Positions 1-8,611 are shown, counted from the first letter of the stretch. The stretch: 64,000 bases of DNA from Mycolicibacterium holsaticum DSM 44478 = JCM 12374 (GCF_019645835.1 NZ_CP080998.1:1426001-1490000), one strand, 5' to 3'. Notes: generated by a model not told the origin, from the letters alone. Program-made: numbers and translations.

Positions 1-544
1 GACGGTTGCGAAGCCGATAGCTCCACTCGCGAGTGGCGACGCCCAGATGTGCGATATGTCGCAGCCTGGCCGTCGGCGTCCGTTCGACTTTGACCACGTC
101 GGCGATGTCTTGTCCGTGCGCCCACGTTTCCATCAGCCGGGCCGACATCATCGAGGTGGCGCTCATCGAGGGTCCGAACCAGGGAATACGTTTACCGGGA
201 GCCAGCCCGTCGATCGCCGTCAGAAGCCGCCGAGACGCCTCCCGCCAGCGTGTCCGCAGGGCGGCCGGTGACAGCCGGCGTCCCTGCTCCAAGCCGGCGA
301 GGACGGCTGGCTCGAAATCACCGTCGAGAGCGTCGCGCCACTGGATGTAGCCGTCCGGGTCGAGCGCGGCCTGCGCGGCGACCGTCTCCGACCACGCCAG
401 ATGTGCGAGTTGATCGATGATCGCCCATCCTTCGGCGGGGGTGGGCGCGTCCCATTGGTCCGGCCCGACGGCTGCCAATGTGTGTTCCAGGTCGTCGTAC
501 TCGGCGGCCAGATCGGCGCGGAGCTGGTTCGTCAGGGTGGACAA
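1..544 (-). CDS. Maleylpyruvate-isomerase-N-type (DinB-like) metal-binding protein, C-terminus outside window
   Basis: Reading leftward from a TTG start (codon at 544-542), preceded by a strong AGGAGG ribosome site, the frame stays open to the window edge for about 181 codons. The product begins LSTLTNQLRADLAAEYDDL and has the features of the mycothiol-dependent maleylpyruvate isomerase N-terminal fold (TIGR03084-like): a helix ending in a metal-binding His (IIDQLAHLAW) and a later WAHGQDIAD segment supplying another. Family members are cytoplasmic four-helix proteins, sometimes mycothiol S-transferases; the substrate here is unknown. It is divergent from the carboxylase gene at 630, sharing an 85-bp promoter region with an inverted repeat. 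The family is well supported, the start is good, the 3' end is not visible. Confidence 0.75.
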   Translation of the reverse strand, partial: MSTLTNQLRADLAAEYDDLEHTLAAVGPDQWDAPTPAEGWAIIDQLAHLAWSETVAAQAALDPDGYIQWRDALDGDFEPAVLAGLEQGRRLSPAALRTRWREASRRLLTAIDGLAPGKRIPWFGPSMSATSMMSARLMETWAHGQDIADVVKVERTPTARLRHIAHLGVATREWSYRLRNR

Positions 545-559
545 AGTATCGCGCCTCCT

Positions 560-587
560 GGGTATAGTCCGACATTGGACAATACCC
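560..587. promoter_or_regulatory. 11-bp imperfect inverted repeat, candidate operator in divergent promoter
   Basis: Left arm GGGTATAGTCC (560-570) and right arm GGACAATACCC (577-587) are complementary at 10 of 11 positions, around the spacer GACATT. The left arm and spacer contain GTCCGAC (567-573), the motif that recurs in other promoters of this island. It lies between the divergent starts at 544 and 630, so it could regulate both genes. Confidence 0.5.
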
Positions 588-629
588 GTCCTCGGGTTGT
601 TCGTCAGTCGAACTCGGCATAGGAGGCTC

Positions 630-2228
630 ATGCAGCGGCTCAGAACGTCGGTCGATCAGGGGGCGAGCGCTTACGTCGACAACCGGCAGGAGATGGAGCG
701 CGCGCTGGCCGAGGTCCAGGCGCACGTGGGACAGGCGCTCGGTGGTGGTGGCCAGAAGTATGTGGACCGGCACCGCGAACGAGGGCGGTTGTTACCCAGG
801 GAGCGGATCGAACTGCTCGTCGACATCGGCAGCCCGATGATCGAACTGTCGCCGCTGGCCGCTGTCGGGACCGGTTTTCCGACCGGTGGCAGCGTGGTGA
901 CCGCGATCGGTGTCGTCGAGGGTGCGGAGTGCATGCTGATCGCCAGTGATCCCACCGTGCGGGGCGGGGCGATCAATCCCATATCGGTGACCAAGATCCT
1001 GCGGGCCATGGACATCGCCCGGGAGAACCGGTTGCCACTGTTGTTTCTTGTCGAGTCCGGCGGCGCGGACCTGCCCAGCCAGGGTGAGTTCTACCTGCGG
1101 GGCGGCAACCAGTTCCGGCACCTCACGCAGATGTCGGCGATGGGGGTGCCCACCGTCGCGCTGGTGTTCGGCAATGCCACCGCCGGTGGCGCCTACGTGC
1201 CCGGCATGTGCGACTACACGATCCTGATCAAGGACCAGAGCAAGGTGTTCCTGGGCGGGCCGCCGCTGGTGAAGATGGCCACCGGGGAGGAGTCCGATGA
1301 CGAGACTCTCGGTGGTGCCGAGATGCACGCCCGCGACTCGGGGCTGTGCGACTATCTTGCCGACGACGAGGTGGACTGCATTCGGCTTGCCAGACAGATC
1401 ATTTCGCATCTGGGCTGGCGCAAGCTCGGTCCGGAGCCGGGTCCCGTTGTCGAGCCGCTGGAGGATGCCGGGGACCTGCTCGGCATCGCCTCGGCAGATC
1501 CGAAGGTGCCCTTCGATATCCGCGAACTTCTCGCGCGGATCGTGGATGGCAGCGAGTTCGACGAATTCAAGCCCTACTACGGCCAGGCATTGCTGACTGG
1601 GTGGGCGCGAATTCACGGATATCTGGTCGGGATTCTGGCCAACAAACAGGGCGTCCTGTTCAACGAAGAGTCCGAGAAAGCCGCGCAGTTCATTCAATTG
1701 GCGAACCAGATGGATCAGCCGTTGATCTTCATCCACAACTGCACCGGGTTCATGGTCGGCGCCGAGTACGAGAAGCGGGGCATCGTCAAGGACGGGGCGA
1801 AACTGATCAACGCGGTGGCCAACAGCACGGTGCCGCATATCGCCCTGATGGCCGGTGCGTCCTACGGCGCGGGCAACTACGGTATGTCGGGCCGGCCGTT
1901 CAACCCGCGGTTCGCCTTCTCCTGGCCGACGGCGCGGGTGGCCGTGATGGGCGGAACACAACTGGCCGGCGTGCTCTCGATCGTCGCGCGCCAATCCGCG
2001 CTGGCCCAAGGTAAGCCGTTCGATGAGGATGCCGACGCGACGATGAGGCAGTCCATCGAGGCCCAGATCGAGGATGAGTCAACGGCGCTGTACAACACCG
2101 CGCGGATCTACGACGACGGAATCATCGACCCCAGGGATACCCGGCACGTGCTCGGGATGGCATTGTCGGCGACCCATTCCGCCGAAGTGCGCGGCGTCAA
2201 GGGCGGTTACGGCGTGTTCCGGATGTGA
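630..2228 (+). CDS. Acyl-CoA carboxylase carboxyltransferase (beta) subunit, methylcrotonyl/geranyl-CoA carboxylase type
   Basis: A 532-residue protein starting at ATG 630, six bases after AGGAGG; longer in-frame starts upstream lack a ribosome site and would run through the operator. It has the two crotonase-fold halves of AccD-type subunits: an acyl-CoA half with GNATAGGAYVPGM, and a carboxybiotin half with NCTGFMVGAEYEKRGIVKDG and GASYGAGNYGMSGR, patterns typical of methylcrotonyl- or geranyl-CoA carboxylase. Length matches M. tuberculosis AccD1 (about 530 aa). The reaction would be transfer of CO2 from carboxybiotin to a branched enoyl-CoA. No biotin carboxylase/carrier subunit is in this window, so its partner is encoded elsewhere. 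The nearby AtuA-like gene (41688) and racemase fit a branched isoprenoid-like substrate; that is inference. Its 3' end overlaps the convergent racemase by 22 bp. Confidence 0.85.
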   Translation: MQRLRTSVDQGASAYVDNRQEMERALAEVQAHVGQALGGGGQKYVDRHRERGRLLPRERIELLVDIGSPMIELSPLAAVGTGFPTGGSVVTAIGVVEGAECMLIASDPTVRGGAINPISVTKILRAMDIARENRLPLLFLVESGGADLPSQGEFYLRGGNQFRHLTQMSAMGVPTVALVFGNATAGGAYVPGMCDYTILIKDQSKVFLGGPPLVKMATGEESDDETLGGAEMHARDSGLCDYLADDEVDCIRLARQIISHLGWRKLGPEPGPVVEPLEDAGDLLGIASADPKVPFDIRELLARIVDGSEFDEFKPYYGQALLTGWARIHGYLVGILANKQGVLFNEESEKAAQFIQLANQMDQPLIFIHNCTGFMVGAEYEKRGIVKDGAKLINAVANSTVPHIALMAGASYGAGNYGMSGRPFNPRFAFSWPTARVAVMGGTQLAGVLSIVARQSALAQGKPFDEDADATMRQSIEAQIEDESTALYNTARIYDDGIIDPRDTRHVLGMALSATHSAEVRGVKGGYGVFRM

Positions 2229-3394
2229 GCCGGTGATCCGCCGTCGTCGCCGGCCACCGCCCCTGAGGAGAGCAGGTCATTGATTTCATCCTCGCTGAAC
2301 CCGGCGCCGGCCAGCACGTGCACACTGTGCTGGCCCGGTCGGGGCGGTTGGCTCGGGTGGGCCGGGTAGGACCGGCTGAACCGCGGCGCCGGTGCAGGCA
2401 GCACGCGGTCGCCGACGGTGATCATCGCGCGGCGCGCCGCCATGTGTGGATAGGCTGCGACCTCATTGGGGGCAAGAACGGGGGTGACGCACGCGTCGGC
2501 GCCGTCGAAGATCTCACACCATGCGTCGCGGGTCCGGCTGGCAAAGATGTCGGCGAACCGCCGCTTCATGGCGGGCCATTTGTCCTTGTCTTCCTGGTCG
2601 GGTAGCTCTGCTGGGTCGAGGTCGAGCAGTCGGAGCAATTCCGACCAGAACTGCGGTTCGATGGCTCCGACCGCCACATATTGACCGTCGGACGTCTCAT
2701 AGGTGTCGTAATACGGTGCCGCGGTGTCGATGTAGTTGTCGGCGCGACGCTCCGACCACATGCCGATGTGACGTTGATCGTGCAGCATCGTGAGCAAAAG
2801 TGATGCTCCGTCGACCATCGCGGCGTCGACTACCTGGCCCAACCCGGATACCGCGCGTTCCTGCAATGCCGCAAGCACACCCAATGCCAACAACATTCCG
2901 CCGCCGCCGAAGTCACCCAGCAGGTTGAGCGGGGGCACCGGCGGTTCCCCGGCCCGACCGATGGGCTGCAGCGCGCCGGCGACCGCGATGTAATTGATGT
3001 CGTGGCCGGCGACACTGGCCAACGGGCCATCCTGACCCCAACCGGTCATCCGGCCGTAGATCAGGGCCGGGTTGCGGTCACGGCAGGGTTGCGGTCCTAC
3101 GCCCAGGCGCTCGGCCACCCCGGGACGGAACCCCTCCAGGAAGACGTCTGCGCGCTCGACCAGTCGCAGCACGGTTTCCGCGGCCCGGTCATGTTTGAGG
3201 TCCACTGCGATGGATCGGCGCCCCCGGCGCAGCACATCCATGGGTTCGGAGGTGCCCACCCAGGCTGCGCGGTCCACACAGGTCACGTCGGCGCCGAGGT
3301 CGGCGAGCAGCATCGCGCAAAACGGTGCGGGGCCAAGGCCGGCCAGTTCGACCACCTTGAGACCGGCCAGCGGACCGGTGAGCTGACCGCTCAT
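2207..3394 (-). CDS. Alpha-methylacyl-CoA racemase (CaiB/BaiF fold)
   Basis: A 395-residue CaiB/BaiF-family protein with ribosome site GGAGGTG before its ATG. The catalytic residues described for M. tuberculosis MCR (His126, Asp156, Glu241) all have counterparts at a constant offset of +5: His131 in GHDINY, Asp161 in LLGDFGGGGM and Glu246 in VGAIEPQFW. This supports racemisation of 2-methyl-branched acyl-CoA rather than CoA transfer. The enzyme interconverts 2R and 2S epimers so that acyl-CoA dehydrogenases, which need the S form, can act on methyl-branched chains or sterol-type side chains. It is divergent from the acyl-CoA dehydrogenase at 3480, with a GTCCGAC motif between them, and its tail overlaps the carboxylase gene by 22 bp. 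Confidence 0.85.
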   Translation of the reverse strand: MSGQLTGPLAGLKVVELAGLGPAPFCAMLLADLGADVTCVDRAAWVGTSEPMDVLRRGRRSIAVDLKHDRAAETVLRLVERADVFLEGFRPGVAERLGVGPQPCRDRNPALIYGRMTGWGQDGPLASVAGHDINYIAVAGALQPIGRAGEPPVPPLNLLGDFGGGGMLLALGVLAALQERAVSGLGQVVDAAMVDGASLLLTMLHDQRHIGMWSERRADNYIDTAAPYYDTYETSDGQYVAVGAIEPQFWSELLRLLDLDPAELPDQEDKDKWPAMKRRFADIFASRTRDAWCEIFDGADACVTPVLAPNEVAAYPHMAARRAMITVGDRVLPAPAPRFSRSYPAHPSQPPRPGQHSVHVLAGAGFSEDEINDLLSSGAVAGDDGGSPAHIRNTP

Positions 3395-3412
3395 GAGGCA
3401 CCTCCATGGTAA

Positions 3413-3424
3413 AGGTCCGACAGT
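3413..3424. promoter_or_regulatory. GTCNGAC motif (candidate FadR-type operator) between racemase and FadE
   Basis: AGGTCCGACAGT with GTCCGAC at 3415-3421. It lies in the 85-bp gap between divergent starts 3394 and 3480 and matches the extended form NGTCNGACANT seen in other promoters of the window. Confidence 0.45.
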
Positions 3425-3479
3425 AGTCAGGTATGTATATCATCAGACCTAGCCGTTTTCGTGGCGATGAGGAGGCCGG

Positions 3480-4634
3480 ATGGATTTCATGCTCACCGAC
3501 GAGCAGCAGATGTTGCAGGATTCGGTACGCAGCTTCGTGCGCAGGGAGTGCCCGCCGGACGTCGTCGCCGCGTGCGCGAAAGCCGGTGAGCATCGCGAGG
3601 ACATCTGGCATAAGTTCGCCGCGGCGGGCTGGCTGGGAGTCGGCATCGATCCCGCGTACGGCGGATCTGGCGGCAACATCGTGGATTCCACGTTGGTGGT
3701 GGAGGCCGCATCGCCGGCCGGTGACGCGATCGGGCCGCTGTTTCCCACGATGTGCTTCGGCGGTCACCTGCTCGCGACCGCCGGTTCCGAGGAACAGAAG
3801 AAGACGCTGCTACCCGAACTGGTCGCGGGCCGGCGTCGCTTTGCGCTCTCGCTCACCGAACCCGGCGGCGGGACCGACGTGCTGGGCGCGATGCGAACGA
3901 CCGCCGCCGCCGATGGCGACGATTGGGTGATCAATGGCGGGAAAATCTTCACCTCGGCGGCCCGCTCGGCGCATCACTTGATCGTGGCGGCACGAACACG
4001 GCCGATCGGTGAGGGCAAGAAAGCCGGTGGGGTGACGCTGTTCCTGGTCGACACCGATGCAGCCGGCGTCAGCATCGATCCCATCGAGGTCCTCAGCGGG
4101 GAGGACACCAACATCGTCGGATATGACGCCGTGCGCGTGGGATCCGATCGCGTCATCGGCGAGGTGGATCGCGGCTTTTATCACCTGATCGACATGCTCA
4201 ACCACGAACGGATCGGTACGGCCGCGCTGTGCCTGGGCTGGGCACAGGCCGCCCTGGACGAAGTGATCGCCTACGCCGGGCAACGTCAGGCGTTCGGCGG
4301 TGCGATCAACAGATTCCAGTCGGTGCAGCACTCGGTGGCGCGGATGCACCTGCTCATCGAGCAGGCGAGGCTGATGGTGTACCGCGCGGCATGGCTACAG
4401 AGCCAGGCGCGCCCCTGCGGTCCCGAGGCGACCGCCGCCAAGGCAGTTGCCGCCGAAAACTGTTTCACCGCTTGTGACTTGGGCATGCAGGTGATGGGCG
4501 GAATCGGCTACACGACAGAATGCGGGGTGAACCGCTATTGGCGTCGCACCCGCCTCTACCGGCTGGCTCCGATTGCCAACGAGATGGCCTTGAACTTCAT
4601 CGCCGAGTCCCTCGGGATGCCACGCAGCTTCTGA
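3480..4634 (+). CDS. Acyl-CoA dehydrogenase (FadE type)
   Basis: A 384-residue flavoprotein starting MDFMLTDEQQ, preceded by GAGGAGG. It has the three-part dehydrogenase layout: helical N-terminus, middle beta domain (ALSLTEPGGGTD, near residue 120-130) and helical C-terminus (MQVMGGIGYTTE). The reaction is alpha,beta-dehydrogenation of an acyl-CoA with FAD, passing electrons to ETF. Where many family members have YEGT carrying the catalytic Glu, this one reads YRLAPIANEM, a pattern I know from other mycobacterial FadE proteins; its base may lie elsewhere or it may pair with another subunit. It is divergent from the racemase, whose product it could use. Family call is firm, substrate unknown. 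Confidence 0.85.
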   Translation: MDFMLTDEQQMLQDSVRSFVRRECPPDVVAACAKAGEHREDIWHKFAAAGWLGVGIDPAYGGSGGNIVDSTLVVEAASPAGDAIGPLFPTMCFGGHLLATAGSEEQKKTLLPELVAGRRRFALSLTEPGGGTDVLGAMRTTAAADGDDWVINGGKIFTSAARSAHHLIVAARTRPIGEGKKAGGVTLFLVDTDAAGVSIDPIEVLSGEDTNIVGYDAVRVGSDRVIGEVDRGFYHLIDMLNHERIGTAALCLGWAQAALDEVIAYAGQRQAFGGAINRFQSVQHSVARMHLLIEQARLMVYRAAWLQSQARPCGPEATAAKAVAAENCFTACDLGMQVMGGIGYTTECGVNRYWRRTRLYRLAPIANEMALNFIAESLGMPRSF

Positions 4635-4686
4635 CGGGGTGGCATTCCCGGGACTGTGGGCGGTGGTCGGCGGATCGCTTAAGCGG

Positions 4687-5091
4687 TTAGAGCGCAGCGG
4701 CTTTGGCGTACATCTCCGCGATGATCGTCTGATTCTGGTAATACGGCTCGATGCGGTATAGCTTGCCATCGCGGGCCCAATACAGTTCGGCGACCGGCAT
4801 GTCGACGGATTCACCGGTGGCTCGGGAGGTGAACCGGGTCATCACCCGACTGGCGGCATTGCCGTCCCCCGCGTCGAACACCTCATAGTCGAGGACCTGA
4901 ACTTCGAACCGCTCCAGCATCTTGCCTGCGAATTGCTGAAAACCCGCATGGCCCCGCCACACACCGCTCCAGGGGACGGCGTCGGAGTAGGTCAACTCCA
5001 GCTCGGGATCGATCGCGGCGAGGGCGGCAGCCAGGTCACCAGCTGAGAAACCATCAAGCAGTTGTCGGGCGGCTTGAGCTGCAGTCGTCAC
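4687..5091 (-). CDS. NTF2-like / SnoaL-like protein
   Basis: A 134-residue protein starting at GTG 5091 (VTTAAQAARQLLDGF), seven bases after GAGGAGC; the longer open frame upstream lacks a ribosome site. It shows the NTF2/SnoaL cone pattern: an N-terminal helix with DGFSAGDLAAALAAIDPE, then beta strands with WRGHAGFQQFAGKM and VAELYWARDGKLYRIEPYY. Family members include ketosteroid isomerase-like and polyketide cyclase-like enzymes as well as non-catalytic proteins. The catabolic setting would allow a double-bond isomerase or dehydratase role, but I cannot assign a reaction. A strong inverted repeat (5176-5210) lies in its upstream region. Confidence 0.7.
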   Translation of the reverse strand: MTTAAQAARQLLDGFSAGDLAAALAAIDPELELTYSDAVPWSGVWRGHAGFQQFAGKMLERFEVQVLDYEVFDAGDGNAASRVMTRFTSRATGESVDMPVAELYWARDGKLYRIEPYYQNQTIIAEMYAKAAAL

Positions 5092-5175
5092 GATGGGGCT
5101 CCTCGGCGTCGAAGGGAAGTGGTACGCGCAGTTGACGGCTCGCCCCAAAGTAGAGGCGCAAGGCGCACGTGTCAA

Positions 5176-5210
5176 TGTCTATCTTTAAACTTACGCGGTA
5201 AACATAGACA
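5176..5210. promoter_or_regulatory. 12-bp inverted repeat, candidate TetR-type operator
   Basis: Arms TGTCTATCTTTA (5176-5187) and TAAACATAGACA (5199-5210) are complementary at 11 of 12 positions with an 11-bp spacer. It lies about 85-120 bp upstream of the NTF2-like start and differs from the GTCNGAC motif, so a different regulator is likely. The segment is A+T rich against the local background. Confidence 0.5.
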
Positions 5211-5235
5211 AATCGGCCGCGCGCCGTGCGGTCTG

Positions 5236-5997
5236 TTACCCGCGTGGCGGGTGGTGCAGGTCGGTACGTCGCACGAGCCAGTCGGTGGCGTCCTGCGCGA
5301 GGATCGCCACTTCGTCGGCAGCGCACCGCAGGCACGGCGCCACGACGGCACCCAGCACGGCAATCACCTCGACGCGATCGCCCTTGGGCACCGAACCGAC
5401 GTCAACCACGACCGTCGCGGCGCCCGCCGCGTCCCTGGCGTGCCTGATGTTCTGCAGCGCCACGATGCCGGGCACCGCTGTCCCGTGGGACCATTCGACG
5501 AAAATCATCGACTTCCCTTGTGCCAGCGGCTTTGCCGTCGGTTGGCGCGAGGACACGTCGACGGTCCAGGCCGGTATGTTGGGTTGCACCGGCGCGGGGG
5601 TGACCGGCATCAGCCGGCCGTCGTCGAGCGGCCATCCCGACCATGCGCCCAGGACGGCGGCGAGGTCCCGGCTCCAACGCTCGTCGGGCTGGCGACGTAG
5701 GAGCAACTCGAGTCGACCGGCCGACATCACATCCAGCACGCCGATGTCCTCGGCGATCCGCAAGGGCGGCGCCGAGCCTCGCAAACTGAGCGCCACCGCG
5801 ATCCGAAGGTGCCGCGTGCAGGCGGTGACGCCACCGGCGGCCGTCATCACGTACGTGTCGTCGGCATTGGGGAAGCCGGCCGTGACGGCGCCCACGACGA
5901 GGGCATCGATGTTGTGGTGTTCGGCGATCCCGGCCAGTCGTCGGATTTCTGCGGCGTCTGCACCGGATGCCGCAACCGCGAGCCGAGGGCCGCTCAT
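5236..5997 (-). CDS. Short luciferase-like monooxygenase-family protein
   Basis: A 253-residue protein starting MSGPRLAVAASGAD at 5997, overlapping the stop of the upstream luciferase-like gene by 4 bp (ATGA), so the two are translationally coupled. It retains luciferase-family segments (VMTAAGGVTACTRHLRIAVALSL, and GVLDVMSAGRLELLLRR) but is shorter than the usual 300-380 residues and weakly conserved C-terminally. It may be the second, degenerate subunit of a two-component flavin monooxygenase, as LuxB is to LuxA, or a stand-alone protein. It could use FMNH2 or F420. Function beyond family is not supported. Confidence 0.6.
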   Translation of the reverse strand: MSGPRLAVAASGADAAEIRRLAGIAEHHNIDALVVGAVTAGFPNADDTYVMTAAGGVTACTRHLRIAVALSLRGSAPPLRIAEDIGVLDVMSAGRLELLLRRQPDERWSRDLAAVLGAWSGWPLDDGRLMPVTPAPVQPNIPAWTVDVSSRQPTAKPLAQGKSMIFVEWSHGTAVPGIVALQNIRHARDAAGAATVVVDVGSVPKGDRVEVIAVLGAVVAPCLRCAADEVAILAQDATDWLVRRTDLHHPPRG

Positions 5998-6980
5998 ACC
6001 CGCCCGCCCAACTGCGGTAAGACCTTGTCCGCGAGCAGGTCCAGGCAACGCCGCAGCGCGGTACCGCTGACGCCGTCGAAGCGCACCCGTAGCGCCAGCG
6101 TGTCCACACCGGCCTCGATGAGCCGGCCGAGGCGGTCGACGACTTCCCCCGGGGAGCCGAAGACGGCCTGCTTGGTCATCTGTTCGGCCAACTCGTCGCG
6201 GCGCGCCCGCTGGCCGGCGGGATCGTCAAGCCAGAAATTCGAGTAGTGCCGCCACATCTCCAGTAATCGGCCGCGGGCCCATTGCACCATTGCCGGATCG
6301 TCATCCACCCAGCACTCCCGCATCGCGCCGAACCTCGGCGGCCGATCGGCTCGCCGCGGCAGGGCCTCGGCCCAGGTCTCCCGCATCGCCGCCACGTTCC
6401 GGCTGGTGACGGTGGGCATGAGCAGCACCGAGGCCCCGAATCGGGCGGCCCGCGCGACGCCGTGCGAAACACCGGTGCCGAACCACAAGTCGATGGGACC
6501 CGTCCGGTCCTGTGAGCCGGGGCTGCTCAGCTGGTCGAGTCGCTCGTCGGTCAGCCGCGCTCGATCCGCCAGCTTCACTCCTGCGGCGGCGAACTCGACA
6601 GGGCGATAACCGATCCCGACCGCCAGTCGGAATCGCCCGGGCGCCAAGGATGCCAGCGCGGCGGTTCCTTCCGCGATTCGCGTTGCGGTGTGGAAGGGCA
6701 CCACCATCACCCCGGAGGCGATCCGTAGCCCGCTGGTGGCAGTCAGCAGACCGGCCGCCGCCGGAAAAAGGGACGGGCAATAGCCGTCATAGGACAGGTG
6801 ATGCTCGCCCATCCACAGCGTGTCGAACCCCAACTCCTCGACGGTGCGCGCCTCCGCCACCGCCTCCTCGTACACCTGCGTTCTCGGGATGGGACGCATG
6901 TAGGTCGATTGCATGCTCCAGAAACCCACCCCGACCTCAAGGGGCTGGGCTGGTGAGGAACCGGAATTCGGCACGGTCAA
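5994..6980 (-). CDS. Luciferase-like flavin/F420-dependent monooxygenase
   Basis: A roughly 328-residue protein; TTG 6980 is the best start because GGGAG lies about six bases upstream, though GTG codons nearby are possible. Family markers are VEELGFDTLWMGEHH, LRIASGVMVVPFH, APGRFRLAVGIGYRP and the C-terminal VFGSPGEVVDRLGRLIEAGVDTLAL. These TIM-barrel enzymes use reduced FMN or F420 to oxygenate or oxidise a small molecule. It heads a two-gene unit with the short homologue at 5997 and is divergent from the acyl-CoA ligase at 7069, with a GTCGGAC motif between. The substrate is unknown. Confidence 0.75.
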   Translation of the reverse strand: MTVPNSGSSPAQPLEVGVGFWSMQSTYMRPIPRTQVYEEAVAEARTVEELGFDTLWMGEHHLSYDGYCPSLFPAAAGLLTATSGLRIASGVMVVPFHTATRIAEGTAALASLAPGRFRLAVGIGYRPVEFAAAGVKLADRARLTDERLDQLSSPGSQDRTGPIDLWFGTGVSHGVARAARFGASVLLMPTVTSRNVAAMRETWAEALPRRADRPPRFGAMRECWVDDDPAMVQWARGRLLEMWRHYSNFWLDDPAGQRARRDELAEQMTKQAVFGSPGEVVDRLGRLIEAGVDTLALRVRFDGVSGTALRRCLDLLADKVLPQLGGRV

Positions 6981-7026
6981 CTGCGCTCCCACGTCGTGGC
7001 CTTGGCAAGGGCCGGAGTTATGACTA

Positions 7027-7038
7027 AAGTCGGACAAT
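7027..7038. promoter_or_regulatory. GTCNGAC motif between monooxygenase and acyl-CoA ligase
   Basis: AAGTCGGACAAT, core GTCGGAC at 7029-7035, in the 88-bp gap between divergent starts 6980 and 7069. It matches the motif in the other island promoters. Confidence 0.45.
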
Positions 7039-7068
7039 ACAGGGCAAGGTAGAGGAGTTGGGGGCCGC

Positions 7069-8592
7069 ATGCTACTGAGTTCGATCGTCCACGGTGCGGC
7101 CCTCAGGCGCCCGGCCCACCCTGCGCTCGTCTGCGACGGGGTCAGTTGGGCGTTCTGGGAACTTTCGGACCGGGCGAGCAGGCTGGCTGCCGGCCTGAGC
7201 ATGCTCACCGAACCCGGCGAACGTGTGGCCATCCTGGCGGACAACTGCGTGGAGTACATCGATTGCCTGTACGGGGTATCGCAGGCCGGGAACACCCTCG
7301 CGCTGATCAACCAGCGATTGGCCGTGCCCGAGATCGAGTATGTGCTGTCCGACGCCGAACCGGCGGTGTTGATCGTCGGGGGCAACCACTATGAACGGCT
7401 GACCGAGATCCGGTCCGCCGTGCCGTCGATTCGACACGTGGTGGTCATCGGGGATGAACAATCCGGGGCGTTGAGCTATCGCTCGTTGCTGGGTGCCACG
7501 GCGCTGGAGCCGGCACGCGGACACAGTGACGAAAACGACGTTGCCTGGCTGGTTTACACGTCCGGGACCACGGGTCGCCCTAAAGGCGCGATGCTGACCC
7601 ACCGCAACATCGTCAGCGCACTGCTGAACGCGATGATCGAGTGGAAACCCGATCGAGACGACCGCCAACTCTTCTGCTTCCCGCTGTGCCATGTCGCGGC
7701 GTTTATCCCCCTCATGTACCACCTGCGCCAGGCCACCGTCGTGCTGATGTCCTCCTTCGATGCGGCCGAATACCTTCGCCTGGTCGAAGAACACGAAATC
7801 ACCCACACCGGCCTGGCCCCGACGATGCTCAACTTTCTGTTGCAGCACCCCGACATCGACAGCGCCCGGCTCGAGTCGGTCGAACTACTGGTATACGGCT
7901 CGGCTCCGATGGCACCGACGCTGCTGGAAGGCGGTATCGAGCGCTTCGGCGAGGTCTTCGTCCAGACCTACGGAATGACCGAACTCGCGGGCAACGTCCT
8001 GATATTGGGTTTGGACCACCATCACCGGGCGATCACTGGCGAACCTGGGCTGCTGTCGGCCGCGGGCCAGATGGAATGCCTTGCGACGGTTCGGTTGGTC
8101 GACGACGACATGAAAGATGTACCGATCGGCGAGATCGGCGAGATCGTCGTATCGGGGGACCAGGTGATGAAAGGCTACTGGCGCGCCGAACAGGCCACCG
8201 CGGAAGTCCTCGTCGACGGGTGGCTGCGCACCGGCGACCTTGCCCGGATGGACGAGGAGGGCCTGGTGTACATCGTGGACCGTAAGAAGGACATGATCAT
8301 CACCGGCGGCGAGAATGTCTATCCACGCGAGGTCGAGGACGTGATCGCCCGGCTGCCGGCGCTGAGTGAGGTGGCCGTCATAGGGCTACCTGACGATCGA
8401 TGGGGGGAGGCGGTCACCGCGGTGGTCGTTCCCCGTGCCGGACAGACGCTGACGGCCGAAGATGTGCGGTGCGTCTGCCGAGAGTCGTTGGCGGGGTACA
8501 AGGTTCCCAAGCGCATCGAGTTCGCCGATGTGCTGCCGCGAAATGCGGCCGGCAAGGTACTCAAGGCGTGCCTGCGCGACCGATACGTGTGA
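7069..8592 (+). CDS. Acyl-CoA synthetase (FadD-type AMP-forming ligase)
   Basis: A 507-residue class I adenylate-forming enzyme starting at ATG 7069, with AGAGGAG a little upstream. Motifs in order: phosphate-binding YTSGTTGRPKGAMLTHRN (about residue 162), QTYGMTEL (aromatic-TE motif), TGDLARMDEEG, hinge DRKKDMIITGGENVYP, and the C-terminal NAAGKVLK with the catalytic Lys. It would activate a carboxylic acid with ATP and CoA in the cytosol, the entry step for beta-oxidation of the island's substrate. Chain type is not predictable from sequence alone. It converges on the CoA-transferase gene with a 19-bp gap. Confidence 0.88.
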   Translation: MLLSSIVHGAALRRPAHPALVCDGVSWAFWELSDRASRLAAGLSMLTEPGERVAILADNCVEYIDCLYGVSQAGNTLALINQRLAVPEIEYVLSDAEPAVLIVGGNHYERLTEIRSAVPSIRHVVVIGDEQSGALSYRSLLGATALEPARGHSDENDVAWLVYTSGTTGRPKGAMLTHRNIVSALLNAMIEWKPDRDDRQLFCFPLCHVAAFIPLMYHLRQATVVLMSSFDAAEYLRLVEEHEITHTGLAPTMLNFLLQHPDIDSARLESVELLVYGSAPMAPTLLEGGIERFGEVFVQTYGMTELAGNVLILGLDHHHRAITGEPGLLSAAGQMECLATVRLVDDDMKDVPIGEIGEIVVSGDQVMKGYWRAEQATAEVLVDGWLRTGDLARMDEEGLVYIVDRKKDMIITGGENVYPREVEDVIARLPALSEVAVIGLPDDRWGEAVTAVVVPRAGQTLTAEDVRCVCRESLAGYKVPKRIEFADVLPRNAAGKVLKACLRDRYV

Positions 8593-8611
8593 TCGTGGGC
8601 GACCCCCCAGG

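Noticed and set aside
417..629. Upstream extension of the carboxylase frame
   Set aside because: Open but runs through the inverted repeat and divergent promoter; ATG 630 has AGGAGG and gives the family length.
792..2009. Long antisense frame opposite the carboxylase
   Set aside because: Typical high-GC shadow: repetitive Arg/Gly/His composition, no domains.
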